NCBI GenBank assembly: GCA_022425745.1
Contig: JAKMEW010000403.1
Coordinates: forward strand, 1 to 43,180
From: Rubripirellula sp.
GTDB taxonomy: Bacteria; Planctomycetota; Planctomycetia; Pirellulales; Pirellulaceae
Reading direction: 5' to 3'
DNA: 43,180 nt
Below the pieces are notes generated by a model. That model saw only the letters and a program-made list of their open reading frames with translations, was not told the origin of the DNA and made no database searches. Below, in pieces: positions 9,197-18,852 of this stretch (positions within the stretch are counted from its first letter, which is position 1; every line of letters starts with the position of its first letter). The position numbers and the translations under genes are program-made.

Positions 9197-10552
9197 CTAA
9201 ATCGTTAGGCTGGGCAGGCACCCCGTACTGTCCCCGATAAAATCAACCGGCGTCCCAAACCTTTCAAGCATCGACATAAAAAGGTTGCACATTGGTGTTT
9301 CATTCTCCACCCTGATGTGCCTACCTGAGTCAATGGAACCACCACCGCGTCCCGCAAGCACCACTGGCAAATTCTCATTGTTGTGACGATCTCCATCACT
9401 GATGGCACTTCCGTAGCAGATCATCGAGTGATCAAGAAGTGAACCACTTGGCCCATCTTTCGTCTGCTTCAATCGCTCAAGAAAGTATGCGAGTTGCTGC
9501 ACGTGGAATCGGTTGATTTCCCGAATCTTGGCATGCTTATTAGCATCACCACGATGGTGCGACAAATCGTGATGACCGTCAGGGACATTGATATTTCGAT
9601 AACTACGATTGCTACCAGCATCCGCAAGCATAAAGGTTGCTATCCGTGTTCGGTCGGTCTGAAAAGCCAAAACCATCATGTCACACATGAGACGGATATG
9701 CTCGGCATAGTCTCCCGGAATACCATTGGGCACCGGATAATCGAGTTCGTATTGCTGTTCATCGGCGTGAGCAGATAATTCAATCCTTCGTTCAACTTCG
9801 CGTACCCCAGTCAAATACTCTTCTAATTTTTGCTGATCATTCTTACCCAGTCTTGCTTGCAGAGATCTCGCATCCTCCAGAACGAAATCAAGAATGCTCT
9901 GCTTAAGAATCCTTCTTTTTTCTGCTTGCTGATCTTGTTCTTTTACGGTGCCCGATCCAAACAACCGTTCGAACGCAAACCGCGGGTTCGTTTCTTTACC
10001 CACAGGGGTCGATTCTGAAGACCAAGAAATATTTGATGAGTAGGCGCAACTGTATCCACTATCACAGTTACCTGCACTGCGTCCTGGCTCACATCCAAGT
10101 TCTAGCGAGGAAAATCGTGTTTGCTTACCTCCAAGCCTTGAAGCGACTTGATCGACAGAAACACCTGATCGAATGTCAGATCCGTTCGTTTTACGTGGCT
10201 GGGAGCCCGTCAAGAAGACTGATGCACTCCTCGCGTGGTCACCAGGCCCATCACCATTTGCTCGACCCTTGTCGTGGGTCAGACCACTAATGACCAAGAC
10301 ATCTTCCTGCACTTTACTTAGAGGTTGAAGAATGTGTGGTAAGTCGTAGCCATATCCACTTCTTTGTGGCGTCCAATCAGGAAGATGGACTCCGTTAGGC
10401 ACGAAAAGAAAAGCCATGCGGCGTGGTGAATCGATTCCCGTATCGGGACTCACTTCGGCAGCCGAGGCCAAAGACTCCATCCACGGCAATCCGATAGATA
10501 ATCCAATACCACGCAAGATCTCTCTGCGATTCGCTTTGTTTGTTGAAATCAT
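9197..10552 (-). CDS. DUF1552 domain protein, Tat-type export signal
   Basis: 451 residues. The N-terminus NRREILRGIGLSIGLPWMES is a twin-arginine-type signal. The body carries DUF1552 landmarks: RMAFLFVPNGVHLPDWTP, VISGLTHDKGRANGDGPGDH, FSSLELGCEPGR and MVLAFQTDRTRIATFMLADAG, then GHHDLSHHRGD. Start codon overlaps the stop of the DUF1592 gene by 4 bases (ATGA), which indicates translational coupling. DUF1552/DUF1592 pairs are expanded in planctomycetes and related PVC bacteria; biochemical function is not established. Several His/Asp-rich segments could bind metal (inference). Confidence 0.92.
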   Translation of the reverse strand: MISTNKANRREILRGIGLSIGLPWMESLASAAEVSPDTGIDSPRRMAFLFVPNGVHLPDWTPQRSGYGYDLPHILQPLSKVQEDVLVISGLTHDKGRANGDGPGDHARSASVFLTGSQPRKTNGSDIRSGVSVDQVASRLGGKQTRFSSLELGCEPGRSAGNCDSGYSCAYSSNISWSSESTPVGKETNPRFAFERLFGSGTVKEQDQQAEKRRILKQSILDFVLEDARSLQARLGKNDQQKLEEYLTGVREVERRIELSAHADEQQYELDYPVPNGIPGDYAEHIRLMCDMMVLAFQTDRTRIATFMLADAGSNRSYRNINVPDGHHDLSHHRGDANKHAKIREINRFHVQQLAYFLERLKQTKDGPSGSLLDHSMICYGSAISDGDRHNNENLPVVLAGRGGGSIDSGRHIRVENETPMCNLFMSMLERFGTPVDFIGDSTGCLPSLTI

Positions 10553-12546
10553 TTCACCGTTACCTCACACATTGTGAATGGCTCACTCGTAACAATTGCA
10601 GCAATCATCGCACTGAAGCGATACTCGTTTTTTTCCAATGACTCTACGGTGTCATTAACAGCACATCGATCAAAAGATCCTAATCCCCTACCCAACGCAT
10701 AGGTGAGTAATTTTTCGGCAAGGCACCGCGTAAAGGCCTCTTTTTTTTCCTCGGACAAAATTTCCATCAGTGCAGACGCACCCTCGAATACTTGATTACC
10801 CGGAAGTTTTCCGGAGGCATCTATTAGGCCTTGACCATCTTTTTCTCTCCAGACACCAACAGCATCAAAATTCTCGAGACCAAAACCAATTGCATCCATG
10901 GTCCGATGACATACTGCGCATGATGGATTTGCTCGATGTTGTTCCATTTGCTCACGAAGAGATCCAAGCGTCTCTCCACCCTCCTCAAGATCCGGTACAT
11001 CTGCTGGAGGAGGTGGTGGTGGTTCATCAAGCATGTTCTCCAAGATCCATTTGCCACGTTTAACCGGTGATGTTCGAGTAGGATTAGACGTTAGAGTCAA
11101 AATACTCGCGTGGGTTAGAATACCCCTTCGATTACTCTGCAATGCAACGCGTTGAAACTCATCTCCCTCAACACCAGCAATTCCATAATGCTTTGCTAAT
11201 GCACCATCTATGTAGGTGTAATCGGCATTAAGAAACTCCAAGACATTGCGATCTTCTTGGATTAATCTCGCAAAAAACACCTCGGTTTCCTGTCGCATGG
11301 ATCGCCCCAGTTCCTTACTGTAATTGGGGAAAAGTGTTGGATCCGGTGACAATCTTTCGATATCTCTCAATTGCAGCCACTGGCCTGCAAAATTCTCAAC
11401 TAGGGCAGATGCCTTGGGGTCGCGGAGCATGCGTTGGGATTCAGCCACCAACACGGCGGGCTTCACTAACTCTCCTTGCTCAGCCAATTCAAAAAGACGT
11501 TCGTCGGGCATACTGCTCCACAAAAAGTAAGAGAGCCTCGACGCTAACTCGTAACTGTTTAAAATTCGAGTCCCTACTGTCTCACCTGTGTCGAACTGTT
11601 GTTCAATCGGTTCATCCTCAACTCGAAAGATAAAATTTGGATTCGACAAAATGGCAACGGTGATCGTCTGCATGATCTCGGCTTCCGTACCGTCACGTTC
11701 CCAGACATTTCGCATCAGCTGCAAAAACCTCTGAGCCTCCTTTTCACGAATTGGTCTGCGAAATGCCTTCCGCGCAAACAATCGCACATTCTCAGTTGCA
11801 GCAAACACGCGATCTTCGAGGGATTCACTTTTGGGACTATATGGAAACACTTGTTTCCGAATTGCGGGATCCTGCCAAATTGCAGCAGCAATCTTTTCTG
11901 CTGCCTGAATGTATTTCTCAAGAAGTATTGGTGGTATCGATAACACTTCACCAATATTGTCAAATCCGTTACCGACATCATCCGACGGAAAATCATCTGC
12001 CAGGTGTAGATCTAGTCCAGTCAGATCTCGGATCGTGTTGTTGTATTCTGCCTTATTGAGTCGGCGGATGGTCACGCGACCGGGACGCTTCTCGACGGAG
12101 CAGTCAAACTGCGACAACTCGTATTCGATTGCCGAGACGAACTTTTGAATGGAAGTGGCCTGTAATTCTTCGGCGTCCGACGGAGGCATTTGTCGCTCTT
12201 TTACGAGTCGAACCACTTTCTCCCAAAGCTCAAAGTCGGATTGTATTTTTGCCGAATCAACGTACTGATCAAAAGCAATTCCTCCCTCCGCACCATCTGC
12301 TGAATGGCACTCCATGCAGTGCTCCACCAACAATGGCCGAAGATCCTCGGAGAAAGGTGTGCTCTCAGCACAAACCATTTTCTGATTCGTGACGCAAAAC
12401 AACGCCACCCACACTAGGAGCCATAAATGCTCCGATGCTGTTAATCTGAACAAACATCGCCTCCGATATATTGCCCAAGTTATGCGGACAGCTCCAAAGA
12501 TCGTCAGATTCTGCCGCGTGAAACCGGATTGATGAATGGAAAACAA
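10549..12546 (-). CDS. DUF1592/DUF1588/DUF1585 planctomycete cytochrome-type protein
   Basis: 665 residues, with a hydrophobic export segment at about 39-55 preceded by a long basic N-terminus (a later start is possible). Two haem c motifs are visible: CMECH (77-81) and CAVCH (543-547). Between them run the DUF1587 segment (VTIRRLNKAEYNNTIRDLTG), DUF1595/1592 (ARKAFRRPIREKEAQRFL, ELASRLSYFLWSSMPDERL) and DUF1588 (GRRGILTHASILTLTSNPTRTSPVKRG plus a Pro-rich run). DUF1585 follows. This is the classical planctomycete 'PSD' domain order; an electron-transfer role is inferred from the haem motifs. First gene of the unit with DUF1552 and HEAT proteins. Confidence 0.93.
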   Translation of the reverse strand: MFSIHQSGFTRQNLTIFGAVRITWAIYRRRCLFRLTASEHLWLLVWVALFCVTNQKMVCAESTPFSEDLRPLLVEHCMECHSADGAEGGIAFDQYVDSAKIQSDFELWEKVVRLVKERQMPPSDAEELQATSIQKFVSAIEYELSQFDCSVEKRPGRVTIRRLNKAEYNNTIRDLTGLDLHLADDFPSDDVGNGFDNIGEVLSIPPILLEKYIQAAEKIAAAIWQDPAIRKQVFPYSPKSESLEDRVFAATENVRLFARKAFRRPIREKEAQRFLQLMRNVWERDGTEAEIMQTITVAILSNPNFIFRVEDEPIEQQFDTGETVGTRILNSYELASRLSYFLWSSMPDERLFELAEQGELVKPAVLVAESQRMLRDPKASALVENFAGQWLQLRDIERLSPDPTLFPNYSKELGRSMRQETEVFFARLIQEDRNVLEFLNADYTYIDGALAKHYGIAGVEGDEFQRVALQSNRRGILTHASILTLTSNPTRTSPVKRGKWILENMLDEPPPPPPADVPDLEEGGETLGSLREQMEQHRANPSCAVCHRTMDAIGFGLENFDAVGVWREKDGQGLIDASGKLPGNQVFEGASALMEILSEEKKEAFTRCLAEKLLTYALGRGLGSFDRCAVNDTVESLEKNEYRFSAMIAAIVTSEPFTMCEVTVK

Positions 12547-12753
12547 TCGAAAACACGACGATCACCCAGAAGATTATCCGAATCTGTGAAGCATCGACTA
12601 CACCGAAAGAAAGTGAACATACCAATTGACTAAAAAAAGCACGTAAAAGCTCGTCGATCGCAACAAAATAACAAGAAGTGTGGCCTTCTTAACAAATGGC
12701 CGATGATTTAATGACAATAGCGAGACAAATTAAAACGTCTTCACGAAACCAAA

Positions 12754-14025
12754 ATGATCACACAAAGCCTTTTGCATCACGTCACGACGATCACAGACCG
12801 AGGATTTAGTCGTTTCTGGGCTTCGGGTCTTCTCTTGCTGATTGGCGTCACTTGGCCGCTGTGGTTTCCCAGACTTCGAGATTTATATCCGTCGGTACCT
12901 CTTGTACCAATCCCTGCAGCCATGCTGCCGATGGCATTGCTTATTGGATTCGTTTGTTCGCTTGCGTTGGTCTCCAGTCTCGCGTGGATCGCTATAGGAA
13001 AAGGAGGCCGCAATTTGTGGTTGGTATGTGCGTCCATGCTTCTGATCGGTTTTCTAATCGACCAACACCGCATTCAGCCGTGGGCATATCAATCTTTTTT
13101 TTACGGCATCATGTTCGCTGTTATACCAGTCGAAGGCTGGAAGCGATGGATACGTCCGCTCATTGTAAGTATCTATGCGTTTAGCGCCCTTGGAAAATTA
13201 GACGCACAATTTCTCAACACAGTGGGTCGTGATTTTGTTGAGATGTTAACGAACTACCTTCCAGGCAACTTGTCGGAACAGGCACAACGCAATCGCGTTA
13301 TACTTAGTGCTGTTCTTCCCATCACTGAATTGCTAATCGCCGGATCACTTTGCTTTGTAAGACTGAGGTTCTTTGGATCGATTGCGGCGATAGCGATGCA
13401 TCTTTCACTCATCGCGATACTCGGTCCATGGGCGAAAAATCATAGTTTAGGCGTTCTCATCTGGAATGCACTATTAATCGGACAACATGTTTACCTGATT
13501 GGTGGGAACGAACATGCTGGTCACGAAACGTCACCGGTTCTCCAAGGTAGATTCGGTATCGAAAAACTAAAAATGCGACTAGTCGGTGCATTATGGCTCA
13601 TTGCAATCACTGCACCGACATTGGAGCGTCAAGGATATTGGGATCATTGGACTTCTTGGTCGCTCTATTCACCCCATACAAGTCGAGCGCGCATTGAACT
13701 GCATCAATCGGTTTTTCACGAACTGAACGATCTTCAACAAACATCATTGATTGGAGATCATGACCTAGACCAATGGCAAGAAATTAGTCTCGGGGATTGG
13801 TCGCTATCTAGCCGGGGCGTGCCCGTCTACCCGCAATCACGGTATCAACTAGAACTTGCAACAATCATTGCGTCTCAATTGAACACCACTGATGGCATAC
13901 GAGTGAAATTACAGAGTGTGTCTGATCGTCGCACAGGAGGACGTCGTGAAGAGCTACTCTTGAATCTGCAAGAGATAAATCAAGCTCGCGGTAATTTCTG
14001 GTTGCGTCCCCAACCCAGTTCCTGA
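12754..14025 (+). CDS. Polytopic membrane protein of unknown function
   Basis: 423 residues. The first ~290 carry about seven or eight hydrophobic segments (for example FWASGLLLLIGVTWPLWF, MALLIGFVCSLALVSSLAWI, ITELLIAGSLCFVRL). A loop with RPLIVSIYAFSALGKLDAQF resembles the 'sxgKl' region of HTTM/DoxX-like membrane proteins, but the match is weak and I would not name a family. The C-terminal ~115 residues (from about WDHWTSWSLYSPHTSRARIEL) are soluble. It is divergent from the DUF1592 gene (about 207 bp apart) and ends at the terminator at 14116. Confidence 0.75.
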   Translation: MITQSLLHHVTTITDRGFSRFWASGLLLLIGVTWPLWFPRLRDLYPSVPLVPIPAAMLPMALLIGFVCSLALVSSLAWIAIGKGGRNLWLVCASMLLIGFLIDQHRIQPWAYQSFFYGIMFAVIPVEGWKRWIRPLIVSIYAFSALGKLDAQFLNTVGRDFVEMLTNYLPGNLSEQAQRNRVILSAVLPITELLIAGSLCFVRLRFFGSIAAIAMHLSLIAILGPWAKNHSLGVLIWNALLIGQHVYLIGGNEHAGHETSPVLQGRFGIEKLKMRLVGALWLIAITAPTLERQGYWDHWTSWSLYSPHTSRARIELHQSVFHELNDLQQTSLIGDHDLDQWQEISLGDWSLSSRGVPVYPQSRYQLELATIIASQLNTTDGIRVKLQSVSDRRTGGRREELLLNLQEINQARGNFWLRPQPSS

Positions 14026-14115
14026 TGAGCAATTTAGAGGATGTCGAGCTGCTTTCTAATGCCGATTGAGGATGGCTTTTCTTTTACGAGAAACATTTAG
14101 TATGTGAGAAACAAA

Positions 14116-14147
14116 AAAACCCACGTGAAATCTCTCACGTGGGTTTT
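14116..14147. terminator. Bidirectional intrinsic terminator
   Basis: A perfect 13-bp stem, AAAACCCACGTGA (14116-14128) pairing with TCACGTGGGTTTT (14135-14147), has a 6-base loop. A-run on one side and T-run on the other give a U-tract on either strand. It lies between two convergent genes (the membrane protein and the Gfo/Idh oxidoreductase), as expected for a shared terminator. Confidence 0.85.
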
Positions 14148-14194
14148 GACTTCGGAATTAGTTTTCCGGCTTGTCGAGTTCTTAGAGAATCTCG

Positions 14195-15334
14195 CTAAAC
14201 CTTTTCCCAAGTGTTCGCTTCAGCACTTTTCAACACTGCATCGCAGACTCGTTGCGTCTCTTGAGCGTCACGGAAGGTGGGATGCACCCGACCGCCTGCT
14301 TCGACACCCTTAATGAAGTCTGCCACCTGATGCACAAAGGTGTGCTCATACCCAATTTGAAGACCGGGAACCCACCACTTGTCCATGTAAGGATGCTCTC
14401 CACCATGATCGGTTACATGGATGGATCTCCAGCCTCGCAACTTACCCTCATCACTATGCTCGAAATACTCAAGACGATGAAGATCGTGTAGATCCCAACG
14501 GATCGAAGCGTTTTCACCATTGATTTCCAAAGTGTAGAGCGCTTTGTGACCACGAGCGTACCTAGTGGACTCAAATAGACCCATTGAGCCGTTTTCAAAA
14601 TGGCACATGAAAGCACAAGCATCATCGATCGTAACCGGCTCCACTTTGCCAGTTTCCGTATGCATCCGTTCCTTGACGAACGTCTCTGTCATCGCTGTGA
14701 CATCTGCAATGGAACCATTGAGCCAAATGGCAGTGTCGATGCAGTGAGCAAGCAAATCGCCCGTCACACCCGAACCAGCTGCATCTTTATCGAGACGCCA
14801 TAACGCAGCACCGCCCTGCGGCACATCTTCAGAAATTGTCCAATCCTGCAAAAAATTTGCACGGTAATGAAAAATTCGGCCCAGCCGACCTTCATCGATC
14901 AATTGCTTCGCCATGGTTACCGCTGGCACTCGACGATAGTTGTACCAGACTGTATTGACCACACCAGCCTTTTCCACCGCCTCGCACATCTGTTCGCCTT
15001 GTTCGGTATTCAAGGCCAGAGGCTTCTCGCAGAGAATCATTTTCCCCGCTTCAGCTGCCGCAATCGCAATCTCTGCGTGTGAATTATTTGGGGTACAAAT
15101 ATCGATTGCATCAATATCATCCCGCTTAATTAGATCCCGCCAATCAGTCTCAACGGACTCGTACTGCCATTGGTCTGCAAACGCTTGAACCTTTTCTTGG
15201 TTTCGACCGCAAACAGCTTTTAGACAGGGACGATGCTCTAACTCTGGAAAGAAATCGTTGACTCGCTTGTATCCATTGGAGTGGGTACGTCCCATGAACC
15301 CGTATCCAATAAGGCCAATGTTGAGATTTTTCAT
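14195..15334 (-). CDS. Gfo/Idh/MocA family NAD(P)-dependent oxidoreductase
   Basis: 379 residues. The Rossmann motif is at the extreme N-terminus ([19 protein letters not shown]), the [14 protein letters not shown] strand follows, and the [11 protein letters not shown] signature is at 103-113. The C-terminal substrate domain contains [18 protein letters not shown], with a probable catalytic His in 'LLAHCIDTA'. These enzymes oxidise or reduce sugar, inositol or sugar-acid hydroxyls. The gene follows the isomerase gene by 58 bp on the same strand, which supports one sugar-processing operon. Cytoplasmic; no export signal. Confidence 0.93.
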   Translation of the reverse strand: MKNLNIGLIGYGFMGRTHSNGYKRVNDFFPELEHRPCLKAVCGRNQEKVQAFADQWQYESVETDWRDLIKRDDIDAIDICTPNNSHAEIAIAAAEAGKMILCEKPLALNTEQGEQMCEAVEKAGVVNTVWYNYRRVPAVTMAKQLIDEGRLGRIFHYRANFLQDWTISEDVPQGGAALWRLDKDAAGSGVTGDLLAHCIDTAIWLNGSIADVTAMTETFVKERMHTETGKVEPVTIDDACAFMCHFENGSMGLFESTRYARGHKALYTLEINGENASIRWDLHDLHRLEYFEHSDEGKLRGWRSIHVTDHGGEHPYMDKWWVPGLQIGYEHTFVHQVADFIKGVEAGGRVHPTFRDAQETQRVCDAVLKSAEANTWEKV

Positions 15335-15392
15335 TTCGTGCTTCTGTTCGTTTTTTAAAAGTTAGGACTAGTTAGAAAGACTAATTAAAGGA

Positions 15393-16427
15393 TTACGATT
15401 GCCAGGCGCAAGCATCACGCACATCAATCATCGCTTTCAGGATGACATTCCATGTTTCTGGATTTTCGAGCACTTCGTTCGGGAACATGCAGCCATCCCA
15501 ACAGATGTGTTGTATTCCTCGGCTCTGTGCATCCTTTAGCCAATAGGTAGCGGTCTTTGCGATATCCAGTTTTCCATTAGGATCATCAGCTCGACAATGT
15601 TTACCTGTTTTGTCATGCGATCCAGCACCATGAACTGTGCCGTCATTTTGCGCGACATGGAAGTCAATCGTCCAAGGACGGAGTTTGTCCGTCATCTTCT
15701 CATAGGCCGCGTAGAACTCTTCGTCACTGTAGCCTTCTTGGAGTAACGCATGCTCGGGCGCGTTGTAACCCATCAAATAAAGATAGGTGTGGGCTTGGTC
15801 AGCTTGAAAACCGAATGATTCTGGTCGACCGACTCCCTCCAGAACATCGAGCATGTCCTTCCAACTATGCATGCCAGCCCAACAGATCTCTCCTTCACAC
15901 GCGAGTCGCTCACCATGCTCTTCGGCAATCGTAGCTGCTTTCTGAAATGTGTCGACGATCCGTGCAGTGTTTGCTGATGGATCTTCCCGCCATTTCTCGA
16001 CACCGAATTCCGCGGAATCGATACGAATGACACCGTACTCTCGAATCCCATGATCGTTGAAGACCTTCGCGATTCGACAAGCCTTTCGAATCGCATCGAG
16101 GAATTTACCCTGCTGCTCGTCGTCACCCATCGCGGAATCGCCAACCGTTCCCGGCCAAACTGGAGCAACCAGAGATCCAACTTTGAGGTTGTGGCTACCA
16201 ATCAAATCAGCAATCCGCTTCAACTCATCATCCGAAGCATCAGGGTCGGTGTGCGGATGGAATAAAAAGTAGTCCACGCCCTCAAATTTTTGGCCATCTA
16301 CCTCAGCGCCGGCAGTCAATTCCAACATGCGTTCAAGACTGATTGGGGGTTCCTGCCCTTCCTCATCGCCCTTACCGACGAGACCTGGCCACATAGCGTT
16401 ATGGAGTTTTGGAAGTGGATGGCTCAT
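15393..16427 (-). CDS. Sugar phosphate isomerase/epimerase family TIM-barrel protein
   Basis: 344 residues. Belongs to the xylose isomerase-like/AP endonuclease 2-type TIM-barrel superfamily by layout: [35 protein letters not shown], then [53 protein letters not shown] and a closing [12 protein letters not shown]. The Glu/Asp/His residues in these strands are candidate metal ligands. Exact substrate is unknown. It starts the leftward unit with the Gfo/Idh oxidoreductase, a pairing very common in planctomycetes, and is divergent from the DUF4432 gene. Confidence 0.85.
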   Translation of the reverse strand: MSHPLPKLHNAMWPGLVGKGDEEGQEPPISLERMLELTAGAEVDGQKFEGVDYFLFHPHTDPDASDDELKRIADLIGSHNLKVGSLVAPVWPGTVGDSAMGDDEQQGKFLDAIRKACRIAKVFNDHGIREYGVIRIDSAEFGVEKWREDPSANTARIVDTFQKAATIAEEHGERLACEGEICWAGMHSWKDMLDVLEGVGRPESFGFQADQAHTYLYLMGYNAPEHALLQEGYSDEEFYAAYEKMTDKLRPWTIDFHVAQNDGTVHGAGSHDKTGKHCRADDPNGKLDIAKTATYWLKDAQSRGIQHICWDGCMFPNEVLENPETWNVILKAMIDVRDACAWQS

Positions 16428-16462
16428 TGATTAGTTGCTCCTGTCGTTAGTGCGATAACACC

Positions 16463-16502
16463 GCTCATGAGTGCGTTGCACGGCTCATGAGTGCGTTGCA
16501 CG
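16463..16502. repeat. Perfect tandem duplication, 2 x 20 bp
   Basis: The 20-mer GCTCATGAGTGCGTTGCACG occurs at 16463-16482 and again immediately at 16483-16502. It lies 36 bp upstream of the isomerase start in the 260-bp divergent region of the sugar cluster. Could be a duplicated operator or a recent slippage duplication; the sequence alone cannot tell. Confidence 0.9.
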
Positions 16503-16687
16503 ATGGTGATGTGGAAAAAGACGATGATGTCAAAAAAGGTGCCAAGCGGGAAAACGGCGGTTTTTGACCCGTTAGGTAGCCACCACCGAGGTTAAATGTT
16601 TTATTAGCTGGGCGCAGCGCATACAAGAATGGCAATTCGAGAGCATTCTGAAAGAATCAACGAAACCGCATACTTCATAAGAGAAAC

Positions 16688-17860
16688 ATGACTACAAAAA
16701 CCTCAGACCTCCGCTCACTACACTCACCAAATCAGCGAATCTCCTGGAATGATCAGTCTCCGCTGAGCATGGAAATTGATACTCGAGAAGGGAAAATCTC
16801 CACGCGTTACGGTATTTTTTCCGGTGGCGCATCGGATGGCGTTGAGGTGATTGAGGTCGCCACGGGGTCCGTGAGAGCCTTGATCTTGCCAACACGGGGG
16901 ATGGGACTCTGGAAAGTAGAAAAAGATGGGGTGGACTTCACATGGGACTCACCGATCTCAGGCCCAATCCATCCATCACTCGTACCCGTCTTTGATCCAA
17001 ATGGCATTGGCTGGCTGGAAGGATTTGACGAACTCGTTGTCCGTTGCGGCTTGGAGAGCAACGGAGCCCCTGAATACGATCCCGCAGGACATCTCCTCTA
17101 CCCACTACACGGCCGTATTGCCAATTTGCCAGCGCAGTCTCTTTCCATTGAGTATGACGAAGCATCTGGCCGTCTCGACGTGATTGGCGAAGTCTTGGAA
17201 TCGAGGCTCTTCATCAAGCGTTTGAGATTGCGAAGTCGTATCCGATTTCACGCCGGTTCGGCAGAAATTTCACTCTTGGATGACGTCACCAACGATCTTT
17301 CTAAGCCAGCAACCATGCAGTTGCTTTACCACATCAATCTTGGACAACCCATCTTGGAAGCAGGATCGGTTTTAGAAGTTCCGGTCGCAACGCTTGCTCC
17401 CAAGGATGAACTTTCTGCCAAAGAAATCGACCAGTGGAATCAATTCAATGGACCAGAAACAGGCTATGCCGAGCGTGTTTACTTTGCAGAATTGAAGTCC
17501 GATGATACTGCTAGCACAACAGCTCTCTTGCGTAATGCCAATCAAACACGAGGGTTCGCTGTTTCTTTCAACACTGCGAAACTACCTCGGTTCATCCTCT
17601 GGAAAAATACGGCGGCAGTATCTGATGGATACGTCGTCGGACTAGAACCCGCTACGAATTTCCCAAACACTCGATCTTTTGAGCAATCGCAAGGTCGCGT
17701 GCTTGAACTACAACCCGAAGAGACCGTTTCCTTCAGAGTGACGCTTGAACCGCTTACTAGCGAGGCAGAAGTTGCCAGAATCTCTGAACGAGTAGCACGT
17801 CTTCGCGACGACGGATCAGAACAGATCCATACCAGTCCAAAGACTGGCTGGTCACCATAA
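16688..17860 (+). CDS. Aldose 1-epimerase-like protein (DUF4432 family)
   Basis: 390 residues. The fold features are those of the galactose-mutarotase-like beta-sandwich: RALILPTRGMGLWKVEKDGVDFTWDSP, VVRCGLESNGAPE, LHGRIANLPA, then 'LLYHINLGQPILEAGSVLEVP' and YVVGLEPATNFPNTR. DUF4432 members resemble aldose 1-epimerases, which interconvert sugar anomers. It diverges from the isomerase and Gfo/Idh genes, so the three likely serve one sugar pathway. No kinase or transporter is adjacent, so the pathway is incomplete in this window. Confidence 0.88.
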   Translation: MTTKTSDLRSLHSPNQRISWNDQSPLSMEIDTREGKISTRYGIFSGGASDGVEVIEVATGSVRALILPTRGMGLWKVEKDGVDFTWDSPISGPIHPSLVPVFDPNGIGWLEGFDELVVRCGLESNGAPEYDPAGHLLYPLHGRIANLPAQSLSIEYDEASGRLDVIGEVLESRLFIKRLRLRSRIRFHAGSAEISLLDDVTNDLSKPATMQLLYHINLGQPILEAGSVLEVPVATLAPKDELSAKEIDQWNQFNGPETGYAERVYFAELKSDDTASTTALLRNANQTRGFAVSFNTAKLPRFILWKNTAAVSDGYVVGLEPATNFPNTRSFEQSQGRVLELQPEETVSFRVTLEPLTSEAEVARISERVARLRDDGSEQIHTSPKTGWSP

Positions 17861-17918
17861 ACGTCATTCCCAAATGCAGCGGATTCCTTCAGTAATAACT
17901 GCTCACGATCCTGACAAC

Positions 17919-18641
17919 TTACTCGACGTTCAATCCTTCGATACGGAATATCGCCATATGCGTGGCGCCGTTAGGGGATAATCCGGGTGGATACCGGTAC
18001 GATTCTGTATCAATAACGAATCGTCCTGCCACGGTGACGGGACGAGTCACGAAGTCGGTTGTGTTTCCGTCGACCATTTGCACCATGACACAATCATAAA
18101 GCGCAGCTCCCGGACCAAAACAACACTCCTGATTATCTCGTACCAATACAAACTGCGAAATATTGGTTTCCGAAAACAATGTTGATGGCAGGATATAACC
18201 TCTCAGGGTGATATCCCGCCCATCCAGTTGCTTGAGTCCCTCAGTGATCATACTCGACTCAAACGGAGCATCTTTCTCGAGATCAAATTTTAAGTCATCG
18301 AAGTTAATGTCACCTTTGGCGAGAGCACTCTCGCTGCTTCTTCTTTCCTCGACACCGTTAGCTATCTGGGTTTCATCTTCTTTTGGTGGACTCGTCTCAA
18401 CAGCAGAATCTGGAAGATTGCTATCTTCCGAGTCGCTCAATCCAGATCCGGACTTTAATACTGACGAATCCGACTGGCTGATAGAGGCAGAATCGAATGA
18501 CGCACTCTGTGGGGCATCTTCGCTTGGTGTATTAACCGATGACTGAGCTGAATTTTGGCTCGAAGACGACTCGGTGGAACAAGAAACAAAACAAAGTGCG
18601 ATCACCAAAGGAAGACAGATTCCAGTGACATACTTGATCAT
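17919..18641 (-). CDS. Putative lipoprotein with DUF3299-like C-terminal domain
   Basis: 240 residues. Signal peptide with a lipobox-like FVSC (Cys21), then a Ser/Asp/Glu-rich low-complexity linker (about 22-105). The C-terminal domain (about 137-238) reads RDITLRGYILPST...QFVLVRDNQECCFGPG...VQMVDG, with adjacent Cys173-Cys174. This resembles DUF3299-type proteins; function is unknown. The same domain, with the CCFG motif, occurs in the upstream neighbour at 18853-19530. The low-complexity linker would let the domain reach away from the membrane (inference). Confidence 0.75.
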   Translation of the reverse strand: MIKYVTGICLPLVIALCFVSCSTESSSSQNSAQSSVNTPSEDAPQSASFDSASISQSDSSVLKSGSGLSDSEDSNLPDSAVETSPPKEDETQIANGVEERRSSESALAKGDINFDDLKFDLEKDAPFESSMITEGLKQLDGRDITLRGYILPSTLFSETNISQFVLVRDNQECCFGPGAALYDCVMVQMVDGNTTDFVTRPVTVAGRFVIDTESYRYPPGLSPNGATHMAIFRIEGLNVE

Positions 18642-18659
18642 TAGGCTTGGCTTCTCTGA

Positions 18660-18695
18660 GACTTACAGTGAATTGGCGACTTACAGTGAATCGGC
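18660..18695. repeat. Tandem 18-bp direct repeat upstream of the lipoprotein gene
   Basis: GACTTACAGTGAATTGGC (18660-18677) is followed directly by the same 18-mer with one change (T to C), at 18678-18695. It begins 18 bp upstream of the lipoprotein start codon at 18641, where an operator or leader element could act. Alternative: replication slippage. Confidence 0.85.
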
Positions 18696-18852
18696 AAAAA
18701 GAATCTGTTGATTGTACCAAAATAGAATGCGTTACTCAGCAACGAGCGCAACACAAGAGAGCGTTAACCTTCTTTCTAGGTCCCGATTAAAATGTCACCG
18801 CATGGCATGAAGCTGTTAAAGAGGGATGGCCTAAATTATTCCACAAGAAAAA

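Noticed and set aside
16510-16518. TGTGGAAAA in the sugar-cluster control region
   Set aside because: A single copy far from the origin; a 9-mer is expected by chance about once in three such windows on both strands.
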